A stretch of DNA of 64,000 bases from JBGVSA01 sp041807905 (GCF_041807905.1 NZ_JBGVSA010000020.1:1-64000), one strand, 5' to 3'; shown: positions 1 to 9,464, numbered from the stretch's first letter. Made by a program: numbers and translations. The notes: a model not told the origin generated them from the letters alone.

Positions 1-126
1 CGTTTCGAGACCATTCAGCATGCCAGCCGCGTGATCGGCGACTGGATACGTTTTTACAACCACCAGCGTCCACACCAGGCGCTGGGAATGAAGACCCCGG
101 CTGAAGCATTTGCATTAGCCGCATAA
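1..126 (+). CDS. IS3-family transposase (OrfB), C-terminal fragment
   Basis: The reading frame is already open at the window edge and ends at the TAA at 124-126, giving the last 41 residues of a protein. The tail includes RFYNHQRPHQALGMKTPAEA, the typical end of the DDE integrase core of IS3-family OrfB (IS2/IS407-like groups). The last catalytic acidic residue would lie upstream of the window. OrfB with OrfA catalyses cut-and-paste or circle-mediated transposition of the element. The element points toward the restriction operon and its right end appears to interrupt hsdS. Family assignment is firm; the subgroup is a guess because only the tail is visible. Confidence 0.85.
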   Translation, partial: RFETIQHASRVIGDWIRFYNHQRPHQALGMKTPAEAFALAA

Positions 127-165
127 CCTGAGCAGATTTCGCTGGGTCAATACAGAGTTGTTGAA
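1..165 (+). mobile_element. right end of an IS3-type insertion sequence
   Basis: The segment holds the transposase tail plus about 25-45 bp of non-coding sequence. The exact right inverted repeat cannot be fixed without the left end. Native hsdS sequence can be recognised up to about position 170, so the junction lies somewhere between 149 and 172. A CA dinucleotide, common at IS3-family tips, occurs at 148-149. Confidence 0.6.
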
Positions 166-511
166 TAAACTTCAGTAGTCCAACACTAACGAAAAGGCTG
201 AAGGGTCTCTCGGTGTCAACGATGGTGGCTCGGCCCAAGGTACCAATTCTGCATATCAACAGATCGCCAGCTTGTGGACTACAGCGCTTGTTGATCTCTG
301 TGTGCTCTTCTTCTGAAATATATCTGCAGTCGTCAAACGACACTCTTTTGCCGTCAATATCTTTCACGGAAATGAAAGGAATTCCGGACTCGATGTAGCT
401 TGGTGTGTGATGGGTTCCGTCTGTGATTTGAGTCGCTAAATTCCCGAGCTGCTCAAACAGCCAGTTGGTAGGTAGCGCAAACTTTTCCTTTTCAGCCGGA
501 ATTTTCTCAAG

Positions 512-658
512 TGGCTTGTCCTTCTTGATCTTCCCTTCTTTCACCAGCTTCGCCTTTTCGGCGGCGATTTTCTTGAGGAGTTCGCTGGCAGGTTCGTCCT
601 TGGGGTCTTGGGGGACGAGCTTGCCCATCACGGCGAGTTGCAGGATGGTTTGCTTGAG
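512..658 (-). repeat. hsdS conserved-region repeat, copy 2
   Basis: This encodes residues 343-391 of HsdS and differs from copy 1 (1397-1543) at only a handful of residues. Both carry the block DEPASELLKKIAAEKAKLVK. Such repeated conserved regions form the HsdM-contacting helices between TRDs and also serve as recombination points for TRD shuffling. Confidence 0.85.
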
Positions 659-1396
659 CTGGTCGATGCTCTCTTCGGTGATGAAGAGAGTGTCGAAGTG
701 CTCGGCGATGCGCTGCCAGCTGCTGGCGAACTGCGCGTGGTCGGCGGCGCTGGTCAGGGCGTTCAACAAGGTTTCCACCAGCGTCTGATGAGCGCCGAGG
801 CTGGCTTCGGTCTGTTGCTCCAGCTGGTCACACAGCGCCATCAGCTCGTCGACTTTAGCGACGATGCGGTGTTGTTCGGCGAGTGGTGGAAGCGGAACTG
901 CTAACGACTGGATTTGAAGTCGAGAGACGTTCTTCATTGAGCTGCTGGTTCCGCCAGCAACCTGAAGGTAGTACCTGCGCGCACCAGAGCTGTTATTGAA
1001 TAGCGACAGATATGGCGCACACACTTCTTGGCTGAATTTGAAGCGGATGATCTTGTCGCTCATCATCAACTTAGCCGGGGCGTCATCCTGAACAACGACT
1101 GAGCGCGCGACTAACTCGGCCGTATTTGCGCGGGAGATCAGGAAGTCTCCTGGTTTCACTTCGTATTCCGGAACCGGATCAAGATTGGCTGGCAGCGCCT
1201 TGTTCTCCGCCGCATTGAATACCCCCCAAGTTACGGCGCTTACTTTCAGCACGCCCCAATCGTTACCGACTCTGGGCACCTCTTCGCACTTTGGACTCCA
1301 GCCTGCTTCAGATTGAAGTGATACGTTGTCCAGACGGCACCACGCCCACCCAGAAGGCGACGGGAACACGGCTTCATCGTTGCCAACGGAGGGTAT

Positions 1397-1543
1397 TGGC
1401 TTGTCCTTCTTGATCTTTCCCGCCTTCACCAGCTTCGCCTTCTCAGCTGCGATCTTCTTGAGCAGTTCGCTGGCGGGTTCGTCCGAGGGGTCTTGCGGCA
1501 CCAGAAGGCCGCGCACGGCTAGCTCCAGAATCAGCTCGCGCAA
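1397..1543 (-). repeat. hsdS conserved-region repeat, copy 1
   Basis: This encodes residues 48-96 of HsdS, a 49-residue unit matching 512-658 without gaps. It sits just N-terminal to TRD1. The repeat unit starts LRELILELAV here and LKQTILQLAV in copy 2. Confidence 0.85.
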
Positions 1544-1645
1544 CTTCTTGATGCCGTAGAGCTCGACCTTGCTGGATGAGCCCCGGCCTGCAGTGGAGCG
1601 GCGCTTGATGGCGGCGGTCCACAGGTCGAGGTGCCGGGTGATGAG

Positions 1646-1671
1646 CCCTTCGACAGGCTCAGGGCGAACGG
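1646..1671. repeat. dispersed palindromic repeat of the VRPEPVEG type inside the hsdS 5' end
   Basis: The 26-bp segment runs CCCTTCGACAGG-CTCAGGGCGAACGG on the plus strand, an imperfect palindrome. It matches from memory a repeat scattered through many GC-rich proteobacterial genomes whose translation reads VRPEPVEG. In hsdS it encodes residues 6-13 just after the start codon, so the mobile repeat has become part of the coding sequence. Confidence 0.65.
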
Positions 1672-1683
1672 CAGTCTTCGACA

Positions 1684-3171
1684 TCAGTGCCTCTCCGTCA
1701 GCGCAGCGGAGAGGATGCCCTTGAGCTGGTCGCGCAGGGACTGGATGTCTTGCTGCTGGGCTTGGTATTGCGCGAGCAGTTCAGCGGGATCGTGGCTGAT
1801 CTGTTCGCCGACGTGGGGGTTCTTGATGTCGAGGTTGTAGTTGCGTGCGGCGATGTCTTCAAGGCTGACCTTCCAGGCCTGCGGCGTTTCCTTGCGGGCC
1901 TTGAAGCCATCGGCCTCATCGCCCCACCAGGCGCATTCGGTGGCGAACTCTTCGACCTGCATGGGGCGGGTCTTGTTGTAGCTGGTGACGCCCTCGGGGT
2001 AGGGGTGCTCGTAGAACCAGACTTCCCTGGTCGCGGGCCATTCGGCCTCGGGCTTCTTGGTGAAGAAGAGGATGTTGGTCTTGATGCCGGTGTAGGGGTT
2101 GAAGACGCCATTGGGCAGCCGCACGATGGTGTGCAGGTGGCATTGCTCCAGCAGCATCTGCTTGAGGCGGGTCTTCATGCCTTCGCCGAAGAGGAAGCCA
2201 TCGGGCAGCACGACGGCGGCGCGGCCGTGGCTCTTGAGCAGCTTGACGACCAAGGCCATGAAAAGATCGGCTGTTTCGCGGGTGCGCAGGGTGGCGGGGA
2301 ACTGGTTTTCGACGCCGTCTTCTTCCATGCCGCCGAAGGGCGGGTTGGTGATGATGACGTGCACGCGGTCGGCGTCGCCGTAGTCCTTGTAGGCACGACG
2401 GCTGAGCATGTTGTCGTGCTCGATCTGGGTGGGGGTGTCGATGCCGTGCAGGATCATGTTGGTGGTGCACAGCATGTGCGGCAGGGCTTTCTTCTCGACG
2501 CCGTGGATGCTGGCGACGAGCAGGGCTTCGTCGGCCGCGTTCTTCACGTACTTCTTCTTGTGATCGATGCTGCAGGCGAGGAAGCCGCCGGTGCCGCAGG
2601 CGGGGTCGAGCACGCTTTCGTCGAGCTTGGGGTCGACGCGGTCGACGATGAACTTGGTGACGGCGCGCGGGGTGTAGAACTCGCCGGCGTTGCCGGCGCT
2701 TTGCAGGTCTTTGAGGATCTGCTCGTAAATGCTGCCGAAGGTGTGGCGGTCTTGGGTGTTGTTGAAGTTGATCTCGCAGATCTTGTTGATGACCTGCCGC
2801 ATGAGGGTGCCGGACTTCATGTAGTTATAGGCATCCTCAAACACGTTGCGGATGACCAGGGCGCGCTTGCCTTGGGGCCCGCTCACGGCGAGCTTGTACT
2901 TCAGCGTGTCGAAGAGCTCACTGACGAACTTGCTGAGTTCATCGCCCGTCATGCCCTCAGGATCGGCCGCCCAATTGCGCCAGCGCAGGTGCTCGGGCAA
3001 AGGGGATTTGTACGCGTCTTCAAGCAGCTCGATTTCGGCTTCGCGGTCATCGTAGATCTTGAGGAAGAACATCCAGACGAGCTGGCTGATGCGCTGGGCG
3101 TCGCCGTCGACGCCGACATCCTTGCGCATGATGTCCTGGATGGATTTGATGATGCCGCTGACATTGCTCAT
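1684..3171 (-). CDS. hsdM: type I restriction-modification system methyltransferase subunit
   Basis: This 495-residue protein is the N6-adenine methyltransferase subunit of a type I system; with HsdS it methylates the asymmetric target on both strands. Visible motifs are the N-terminal HsdM helical domain (about 1-130), EFYTPR (164-169), the SAM-binding motif I DPACGTGGF (189-197) and the catalytic NPPF (276-279). The length is normal for the family. It follows hsdR by 17 bp and overlaps hsdS by one base, so the three genes are one operon read right to left. HsdM itself looks intact, but with hsdS broken it probably has no target unless another HsdS is supplied elsewhere. Confidence 0.95.
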   Translation of the reverse strand: MSNVSGIIKSIQDIMRKDVGVDGDAQRISQLVWMFFLKIYDDREAEIELLEDAYKSPLPEHLRWRNWAADPEGMTGDELSKFVSELFDTLKYKLAVSGPQGKRALVIRNVFEDAYNYMKSGTLMRQVINKICEINFNNTQDRHTFGSIYEQILKDLQSAGNAGEFYTPRAVTKFIVDRVDPKLDESVLDPACGTGGFLACSIDHKKKYVKNAADEALLVASIHGVEKKALPHMLCTTNMILHGIDTPTQIEHDNMLSRRAYKDYGDADRVHVIITNPPFGGMEEDGVENQFPATLRTRETADLFMALVVKLLKSHGRAAVVLPDGFLFGEGMKTRLKQMLLEQCHLHTIVRLPNGVFNPYTGIKTNILFFTKKPEAEWPATREVWFYEHPYPEGVTSYNKTRPMQVEEFATECAWWGDEADGFKARKETPQAWKVSLEDIAARNYNLDIKNPHVGEQISHDPAELLAQYQAQQQDIQSLRDQLKGILSAALTERH

Positions 3172-3188
3172 TGAAATTCCAGAATTAC

Positions 3189-5534
3189 TTAGCTTGCTTT
3201 TTTGAAGAGTTCGGTTTCAAGCGCCTGCAGCGCTTCCTCGTATTGGCCTTTTCCGCCAAATACGCCGTTGATGATTTCGACGGGAGTGCCGAGCTGCCTG
3301 AAGGGGTCGAGCTTGAGGACGTTGTTGTTCTCGATGCTGGTGATGCCTTCGTCGGCGTATTTGTCGAGCAGCGCTTCGAGTACGGCACGGGCCTTGTCGC
3401 CGTACCGAGTGAAGTAGTTGCGTTTCTTGACGTTGTTGGCGCGCTCGCTGCGGGTGAGCGGCGGCTGGTCGAAGGCGATGTGACAGATGAGGTCGAAGTC
3501 GCCGTAGTCCTTGCCGACATCCTTAGCGAGCTTGGGTAGTTCGATACCGTATTCGGCCAGTGCTTCGATGATGGCAGCTTTCTTTTTGGCGCCGTTCCAC
3601 TTCTGCAGGAAGTCGTCCAGCGAGGCGAATTCCTGGCGAATGCCTTTGCGGCTGTAGTCGCGATAGCTCTCGGTGACCATCTGACCGTCTTCGCCGAGGA
3701 ACTCGACGCGCTCGGAGACGATGAAGACCGTGACGCCGCCGACATGGTACTTCTTGATACCGCCCTCGCCTTCGTCGTCACCCTCTCCATCGCCTTCACC
3801 ATCGGGTTCGGGGTCTGGCGGAACGGGGTCGTCGTCGTTATCCGGCTCGTAAATGACGACCGGTTCGCCATCGAAATCGGGGTCCTTGAAAAGCTCGGTG
3901 GCTTTCTTGAAATCCATGATGGTGAAGAAGTATTTGTTCTGCGACTCCTCGATGCGTGTGCCGCGCCCCACGATCTGCTTGAAGGTGGTCATGGAGTTGA
4001 TAGTCTTATCCAGCACGATGAGCTTGCATGTCTTGGCATCGACGCCGGTGGTGAGCAGCTCCGAGGTGGTGGCGATGACGGGGTATTTGCTCTCGGGGTC
4101 GATGAAGTTGTCCAGCTCGGCCTTGCCCTCAATGCTGTCACCGGTGATGCGCATGACGTACTTGCTGTTGTTTTTCGCGAGCTGGCCGGATGCATTGACG
4201 ATGGCTTTGCGCATACGCTCGGCGTGGTCGATGTCTTCGCAGAAGATGATGGTTTTCTGGAAGGGGTCGGTCGCGTTCAACAGTTTCATCACACGCTCGG
4301 CGACGAGCTTGGTGCGCTGATTGAGAACCAGGATGCGATCCATGTCGATCTGGTTGTATTCGCGCTGCTCGATCTCGTTGCCGAGGTCGTCTTTCATGCC
4401 GGACGGCGGCGTCCAACCGTGGATGTCCTTATCGATGTCGATGCGCACAACCTTGTAGGGCGCGAGAAAGCCGTCCTGGACACCCTGCTTGAGTGAGTAC
4501 GTATAGATCGGCTCGCCGAAGTAGGTGATGTTGGAGGCGTACTTGGTTTCCTTGGGTGTGGCGGTGAGGCCGAGCTGGATGGCGCCGTCAAAGTATTCGA
4601 GAATTTCTTTCCAGGCGGAATCGTCGTTGGCGCTACCGCGGTGACACTCGTCGATAACGATCAGATCGAAGAAGTCGCGCGAGACGGACTTGAAGATCTT
4701 GTCTTCTTCATCGGGGCCGGTGAGCGCCTGATACAGACCGAGATACACCTCGTAGGATGGGTCGATTTTGCGGTTGCGAATCTTGGTCATGACCGAGCCG
4801 AAGGGCTTGAAGTCATTTACCAACGTCTGGTCGGCGAGGATGTTGCGGTCGACGAGGAAGAGAATGCGGCGGGCCTTCTTGGCCTTCCACAGGCGGTAGA
4901 TGATCTGAAAGGTGGTGTAGGTTTTGCCGGTGCCGGTTGCCATGACCAGCAGTAGGCGCTTTTGACCCTGAGCCACCTTTTCGATGACACGGTTGATGGC
5001 TTCGGCTTGGTAGTAGCGCGGTTCCTTGCCACTGCCGTCGTCGTAATACGGCTCAGTGACGAGCGCTTCCTCGGGTTCGGCGATGCCCCGGAAACGCTTG
5101 TAGCGCTCCCACAGTTCTTGCGGTGAGGGGAAGGTGTGCAGCCCGAATTCGGTTTCGGTGTCTTCGCCGTCTGCAGCAGTCTTGTTGTGGCTGGCGAAGC
5201 CATCACCATTCGAGCTGAAAGCGCAGGGCACGTCGAGCAGTTCGGCGTAACCCAGTGCTTGCTGCAGACCGTGGCTGACGCTGTGGTTGTTGTCTTTGGC
5301 CTCAATCACCGCGACCGGTACGCCCTTCTCTTTTTGCAGAACGTAGTCGGCGAATTTCTTTTTCTTCTTGTTGCGCGAGGACAGGTTTCCTCGCACGACG
5401 ACAGGGCCCGGAGTGAGGGTGACTTCGCGACGAATCTGCGTCATCTCATCCCAACCAGCTTCAACAACGGCGGGCGTTATGAATTTCGCCGAGATGTCGG
5501 ATTCGCTGAGTTCTTTCTTTTCCTTCGGGTCCAT
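3189..5534 (-). CDS. hsdR: type I restriction endonuclease subunit R
   Basis: HsdR is the ATP-dependent translocase and nuclease of the type I complex. The 781-residue protein has an N-terminal HSDR_N PD-(D/E)xK nuclease region with D63 and EAK at 78-80, then a superfamily 2 helicase core. Helicase motifs seen are Walker A ATGTGKT (199-205), Walker B variant DECH (295-298), LTATP and motif VI QIVGRGTR. An acidic stretch rich in D, E, G and P (about residues 580-610) links the motor to the C-terminal domain. It is first in the hsdR-hsdM-hsdS operon, a less common order than R-M-S on separate promoters. The start at 5534 is the first ATG after the gyrB terminator. Confidence 0.95.
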   Translation of the reverse strand: MDPKEKKELSESDISAKFITPAVVEAGWDEMTQIRREVTLTPGPVVVRGNLSSRNKKKKKFADYVLQKEKGVPVAVIEAKDNNHSVSHGLQQALGYAELLDVPCAFSSNGDGFASHNKTAADGEDTETEFGLHTFPSPQELWERYKRFRGIAEPEEALVTEPYYDDGSGKEPRYYQAEAINRVIEKVAQGQKRLLLVMATGTGKTYTTFQIIYRLWKAKKARRILFLVDRNILADQTLVNDFKPFGSVMTKIRNRKIDPSYEVYLGLYQALTGPDEEDKIFKSVSRDFFDLIVIDECHRGSANDDSAWKEILEYFDGAIQLGLTATPKETKYASNITYFGEPIYTYSLKQGVQDGFLAPYKVVRIDIDKDIHGWTPPSGMKDDLGNEIEQREYNQIDMDRILVLNQRTKLVAERVMKLLNATDPFQKTIIFCEDIDHAERMRKAIVNASGQLAKNNSKYVMRITGDSIEGKAELDNFIDPESKYPVIATTSELLTTGVDAKTCKLIVLDKTINSMTTFKQIVGRGTRIEESQNKYFFTIMDFKKATELFKDPDFDGEPVVIYEPDNDDDPVPPDPEPDGEGDGEGDDEGEGGIKKYHVGGVTVFIVSERVEFLGEDGQMVTESYRDYSRKGIRQEFASLDDFLQKWNGAKKKAAIIEALAEYGIELPKLAKDVGKDYGDFDLICHIAFDQPPLTRSERANNVKKRNYFTRYGDKARAVLEALLDKYADEGITSIENNNVLKLDPFRQLGTPVEIINGVFGGKGQYEEALQALETELFKKAS

Positions 5535-5627
5535 TACAGCCTCTGCTCCACGCCGGATGATGCCGTTTAATCAATTTCGTCCCTGTGCAACATCCGAAAT
5601 GATAACTGCATCAAAGAAACCAAAATG

Positions 5628-5653
5628 CAGAAGGCCCCGACTGGGGCCCTCTG
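5628..5653 (-). terminator. Rho-independent terminator after gyrB
   Basis: The stem CAGAAGGCCCC (5628-5638) pairs with GGGGCCCTCTG (5643-5653) across a GACT loop with one mismatch. On the minus strand it is followed by a T-rich run (TTTTGGTTTCTTTG). It separates gyrB from hsdR. Confidence 0.7.
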
Positions 5654-5734
5654 TTTCTGGATTTATTCACTATCCATGGCAGTAATTTTTCACTTACTTG
5701 GCACGGATTTCACTTTCTGTGTCATCCGACATCA

Positions 5735-8221
5735 TCACACGTCGAGGTTCTTGGCATACAGCGCGTTCTGTTCGATGAACTCGCGGCGCGGTTCGACGTT
5801 GTCGCCCATGAGTGTTGTGAAGATCTCGTCGGCGGCAATGGCGTCGTCGATCTGGACTTTGAGCAGACGGCGTACGGCCGGGTCCATGGTGGTTTCCCAC
5901 AACTGCTCGGGATTCATTTCTCCCAGACCTTTGTAGCGCTGCTTGGAGAGGCCGCGCTCGACCTCATTCAACATCCAGGTGATGCCTTCGGCGAAGGTCT
6001 TGATGACCATGCCCTTTTCACCACGGCGCATGGTGGCACCCGGGCCAATCAGACCACTGATGAGCTGCGAGGCACGGCGTATCTGCTGGTAGTCGCCGGA
6101 GATCAGGAAATCGTGTTCGATGTACGTGCGGCGCACATTGCCGTGATGCATGCGCTCGATCGACAGTTGCCAGGATTCCTTGACGTCGTCATAACGCGCA
6201 TGAACCGTCACGCCGTTATCGAGCAGGGCCTGCAGGCGGGCAGCCGAAGCCTGTGCTGCGGCTTCGTCATTCACTGACAGTTCGACGTCCTGCTCCATGA
6301 CGAGATGCAGCACATCCGGATCGATGTAGCTCGCCAGGCGCTGGATGACTGCTTCGGCCACGAGGTAGCCACGGGCCAGTTCCTGGAGCGCGTCTCCCGA
6401 GATGGGATCGGCGCCTTCGCGCGGCGTCAGCAGAGCTCCATCCAGGGCCAGACGCAGCAAGTGTGCGTTGAGTTCGGCGTCGTCCTTGATGTATTGCTCG
6501 TTCTTGCCGTGCTTGACCTTGTAGAGCGGGGGCTGGGCGATGTAGATATGACCACCGTCGACCAGTTCCGGCATCTGACGATAGAACAGCGTCAGCAGCA
6601 GGGTGCGGATGTGCGCGCCGTCCACGTCCGCGTCAGTCATGATGATGATGCGGTGATAGCGGAGCTTTTCAGGCTTGTAGTCGTCCTTGCCTATGCCAGT
6701 ACCCAGTGCGGTGATGAGCGTGGCGATCTGTTCGGACGAGATCAGCTTGTCGAAGCGGGCACGCTCGACGTTGAGGACCTTGCCGCGCAACGGCAGGATG
6801 GCCTGGAACTTACGGTCGCGGCCCTGCTTGGCAGAGCCGCCGGCGGAGTCACCCTCGACGATGTAGAGTTCGCACAGCGAAGGATCTTTTTCCTGGCAAT
6901 CGGCCAGCTTTCCGGGCAGGCCGACGCCATCCAGCACGCCTTTGCGGCGGGTCATTTCGCGTGCCTTGCGGGCGGCTTCGCGCGCGCGAGCGGCTTCGAC
7001 GATCTTGCCGGTGATGGTCTTGGCGTCGTTGGGGCGTTCGAGCAGGAATTCCGCGAGTTTTTCCGCCACGACTTCTTCAACCGCCGGACGCGCTTCGGAA
7101 GACACGAGTTTCATCTTCGTCTGTGACGCGAACTTGGGGTCGGGCATCTTGACCGACAGTACGCACGCAAGACCTTCGCGCATGTCGTCGCCGCTGATGT
7201 CGACCTTGGCCTTCTTGGCGATCTCGTTTTCTTCGATGTACTTGTTGATGATGCGCGTCATCGCCGCGCGCAGGCCGGTCAGGTGCGTGCCACCGTCCGA
7301 TTGCGGGATGTTGTTGGTGAAGCACAGCACCTGTTCCTGGTAGCTGTCGTTCCACTGCATGGCCACTTCGACCGTGACTTCGACTTCGTGCGCGTGACCG
7401 GTCGTGACCTTGGTGCTGCCGGACGAGTAGAACACGTTCGGATGTAGCACGGTCTTGCTGCGATTGATGTAGTCGACGAAGCCCTTCACGCCGCCGGAGA
7501 AGGCGAAGTCTTCTTCCTTGCCAGTGCGCTGATCCACCAGCCGGATGCGCACGCCGTTGTTCAGGAAGGACAGCTCGCGCAGGCGCTTGGCGAGGATTTC
7601 GTAATGGAATTCGACCTTGCCGAAGATTTCCTCGTCGGCAAGAAAGTGGACCTCGGTGCCGCGCTTCTCGGTATCGCCCAACACCTGAGGCGGAGAGACT
7701 TCGACGCCGTTCTGGACTTCGATGACGCGATTGACCGCGTTGCCGCGTGAGAACTCGAGCAGATACTTTTTGCCGTCGCGGCGGATGATCAATCGCAGCC
7801 ATTGCGACAGTGCGTTGACGCAGGAGACGCCCACGCCGTGCAGGCCACCCGAGACCTTGTAGCTGTTCTGGTTGAACTTGCCACCCGCGTGGAGCACGCA
7901 CATGACGATTTCGGCGGCGGAGCGCTTAGGCTCGTGCTTGTCGTCGAACTTGATGCCGACCGGAATGCCGCGACCGTTGTCGGTCACGGAAATCGAGTTG
8001 TCCGAATGGATGGTGACGACGATGTCGTCACAGTACCCCGCCAAGGCCTCGTCAATCGCGTTGTCGACGACTTCGAACACCATGTGGTGCAGGCCCGAAC
8101 CGTCCGACGTGTCGCCAATGTACATCCCTGGCCGCTTGCGGACAGCTTCCAGCCCTTCGAGTTGCTGGATGGAGGATTCGTCGTATTCGTTGGTGGGGTG
8201 TGAGGTGGCTTGGTCGGACAT
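5735..8221 (-). CDS. gyrB: DNA gyrase subunit B
   Basis: GyrB supplies the ATPase and part of the DNA-gate of gyrase, which introduces negative supercoils ahead of replication forks. The frame reaches back to 8314, but the ATG at 8221 (MSDQATSHPTNEYDESSIQQ) fits the family and gives 828 residues. Seen in order: GHKL ATPase with EAVRKRPGMYIG and DNGRGIPVG, transducer domain, TOPRIM motif EGDSAGGSAKQGRD, and the C-terminal QRYKGLGEMN motif. It contains the roughly 165-residue insert typical of proteobacterial GyrB. It lies downstream of dnaN on the same strand with a 136-bp gap that holds a possible promoter. Confidence 0.97.
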   Translation of the reverse strand: MSDQATSHPTNEYDESSIQQLEGLEAVRKRPGMYIGDTSDGSGLHHMVFEVVDNAIDEALAGYCDDIVVTIHSDNSISVTDNGRGIPVGIKFDDKHEPKRSAAEIVMCVLHAGGKFNQNSYKVSGGLHGVGVSCVNALSQWLRLIIRRDGKKYLLEFSRGNAVNRVIEVQNGVEVSPPQVLGDTEKRGTEVHFLADEEIFGKVEFHYEILAKRLRELSFLNNGVRIRLVDQRTGKEEDFAFSGGVKGFVDYINRSKTVLHPNVFYSSGSTKVTTGHAHEVEVTVEVAMQWNDSYQEQVLCFTNNIPQSDGGTHLTGLRAAMTRIINKYIEENEIAKKAKVDISGDDMREGLACVLSVKMPDPKFASQTKMKLVSSEARPAVEEVVAEKLAEFLLERPNDAKTITGKIVEAARAREAARKAREMTRRKGVLDGVGLPGKLADCQEKDPSLCELYIVEGDSAGGSAKQGRDRKFQAILPLRGKVLNVERARFDKLISSEQIATLITALGTGIGKDDYKPEKLRYHRIIIMTDADVDGAHIRTLLLTLFYRQMPELVDGGHIYIAQPPLYKVKHGKNEQYIKDDAELNAHLLRLALDGALLTPREGADPISGDALQELARGYLVAEAVIQRLASYIDPDVLHLVMEQDVELSVNDEAAAQASAARLQALLDNGVTVHARYDDVKESWQLSIERMHHGNVRRTYIEHDFLISGDYQQIRRASQLISGLIGPGATMRRGEKGMVIKTFAEGITWMLNEVERGLSKQRYKGLGEMNPEQLWETTMDPAVRRLLKVQIDDAIAADEIFTTLMGDNVEPRREFIEQNALYAKNLDV

Positions 8222-8245
8222 AGGCACTCGGGGTCGCAAAGGGTA

Positions 8246-8275
8246 CGTATACCACGAATATGGGGTCGATTCCAA
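8246..8275 (-). promoter_or_regulatory. possible sigma-70 promoter of gyrB
   Basis: On the minus strand TTGGAA (8270-8275) and TATACG (8246-8251) are separated by 18 bp and lie 25-54 bp before the gyrB ATG. The match is fair, not strong. A GC-rich hairpin at about 8306-8342 lies between dnaN and this promoter. Confidence 0.4.
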
Positions 8276-8357
8276 ACCTTGAAAGGCCGAAAACGCCCGT
8301 GCGAAGCCCGCCACGCCAGTGTCAGCGCGGGTGTGGCGGGGATTGCCGGAATGGGCT

Positions 8358-9464
8358 TCAGATGCGCATTGGCATCACGACTGCCTTGAACTGGTCGTTG
8401 CCAGGCAGCGTGAAGAGGGCGCTGGACATCGCTTCGTTGAGGTGGATTTCGACATCTTCATCGGCCGTATTGTTGAGCACGTCGAGAAGGTAGGTGACAT
8501 TGAAACCAATCTCGAGGCCGTCGCCCTGATAGTCGACTTCGAGTTCTTCCTGTGCCTCTTCCTGCTCGGAGTTGGAGCTGATGACCTTCAGGCTGCCGGA
8601 AGACAGAACCAGGCGCAGACCACGGAACTTCTCGTTGGTCAGGATGGCAGCACGCTGCAGCGCCAACAGCAGGGGCAAGCGGCCGACCTTGATCAGTTTC
8701 GGATTGTTCGTTGGGACAACGCGTTCGTAATCCGGGAATTTTCCGTCGATGAGCTTGGTGATGAGCTCGATCGGACCGAAGCGGAAGCGCGCTTGGTTAC
8801 CGACCAGCGTGATATCCACAGGGTCGTCCGAATCCGCGAGCTGGCGGGCAAGTTCGGTCACCGTCTTGCGAGGCAGGATCACCTCGGTATGTGCGAGCTC
8901 GGTTTCGAGTTCAGTGCTCGCCAGCGCCAGACGATGGCCGTCCGTGGCGACCATCCGCAGCGTCTTGCCGTCCCCGATCATGAGCAGACCGTTGAGGTAG
9001 TAGCGGATGTCCTGTGCCGCCATCGCGTATGCGACCTGGGCCAGTTGCTTGCGGAAGGTCTTCTGGCTGAGCGTGAAGCGGATGCCTTCGCCGTCCTGAA
9101 ACTGCATGCGCGGATAGTCCGCGGCGGGCAAAGTTTGAAGGGCGAAGCGGCTCTTGCCCGCTTTCAGCGTCAGGCGCTTGTCGTCCAGCATCAGCGCGAC
9201 TTCAGTCCCTTCGGGCAGCGCACGCAGGATGTCCTGCAGCTTGCGGGCTCCCACGGTGATGGCCGTGTCCTGGTCCCCATGGGCGCCGGAAGAGCTGGTG
9301 ACGATCTGAATCTCGATATCGGTCGCCAGCAGCGTAAGGGTCTCGCCCTTTTTCTCGATCAGAACGTTGGACAGGATGGGCAACGTGTGACGTTTCTCGA
9401 CGATCCCCGAGACGGACTGCAGCGGGGCCAACAGCGCGTCACGCGTAGTTGTTAACAGAAGCAT
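8358..9464 (-). CDS. dnaN: DNA polymerase III sliding clamp (beta subunit)
   Basis: DnaN forms the dimeric ring that tethers DNA polymerase III and other replication and repair proteins to DNA. The 368-residue length and N-terminus (LLLTTTRDALLAPLQSVSG) match the family, as does the C-terminal end NDQFKAVVMPMRI. The ATG at 9464 is preceded on the minus strand by CTAGGAG, a good ribosome-binding site about 9 bases upstream. The gene follows dnaA at an unusually long distance of 582 bp; the gap contains a diverged duplication that includes a copy of this gene's first codons. Confidence 0.97.
   Translation of the reverse strand: MLLLTTTRDALLAPLQSVSGIVEKRHTLPILSNVLIEKKGETLTLLATDIEIQIVTSSSGAHGDQDTAITVGARKLQDILRALPEGTEVALMLDDKRLTLKAGKSRFALQTLPAADYPRMQFQDGEGIRFTLSQKTFRKQLAQVAYAMAAQDIRYYLNGLLMIGDGKTLRMVATDGHRLALASTELETELAHTEVILPRKTVTELARQLADSDDPVDITLVGNQARFRFGPIELITKLIDGKFPDYERVVPTNNPKLIKVGRLPLLLALQRAAILTNEKFRGLRLVLSSGSLKVISSNSEQEEAQEELEVDYQGDGLEIGFNVTYLLDVLNNTADEDVEIHLNEAMSSALFTLPGNDQFKAVVMPMRI

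Larger units (their letters stand above)
165..1684 (-). pseudogene. hsdS: type I restriction system specificity subunit, truncated by IS
   Basis: HsdS recognises the DNA target for the HsdM/HsdR complex through two target-recognition domains (TRDs). The ATG at 1684 overlaps the hsdM stop by one base. About 505 native residues can be read: an N-terminal conserved helix region (48-96), TRD1 (about 97-330), a second copy of the conserved region (343-391) and the start of TRD2. TRD2 is visible up to RIGTLGRATIV and a typical SVGLLK strand, then homology stops. The frame stays open through the IS to the window edge, so a chimeric protein could be made, but half of TRD2 and the C-terminal helix are lost. 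Loss of specificity would normally inactivate both methylation and restriction, although HsdS halves with one TRD can dimerise in some systems. Confidence 0.8.

Noticed and set aside
1687..3174. A 495-codon open frame on the plus strand opposite hsdM
   Set aside because: It mirrors the hsdM frame exactly, is rich in V, G, D and L as expected for an antisense shadow, and has no recognisable domain.
8306..8342. GC hairpin between dnaN and gyrB as a terminator
   Set aside because: The stem is good but no T-run follows on the minus strand; it may only be an attenuator or chance structure.
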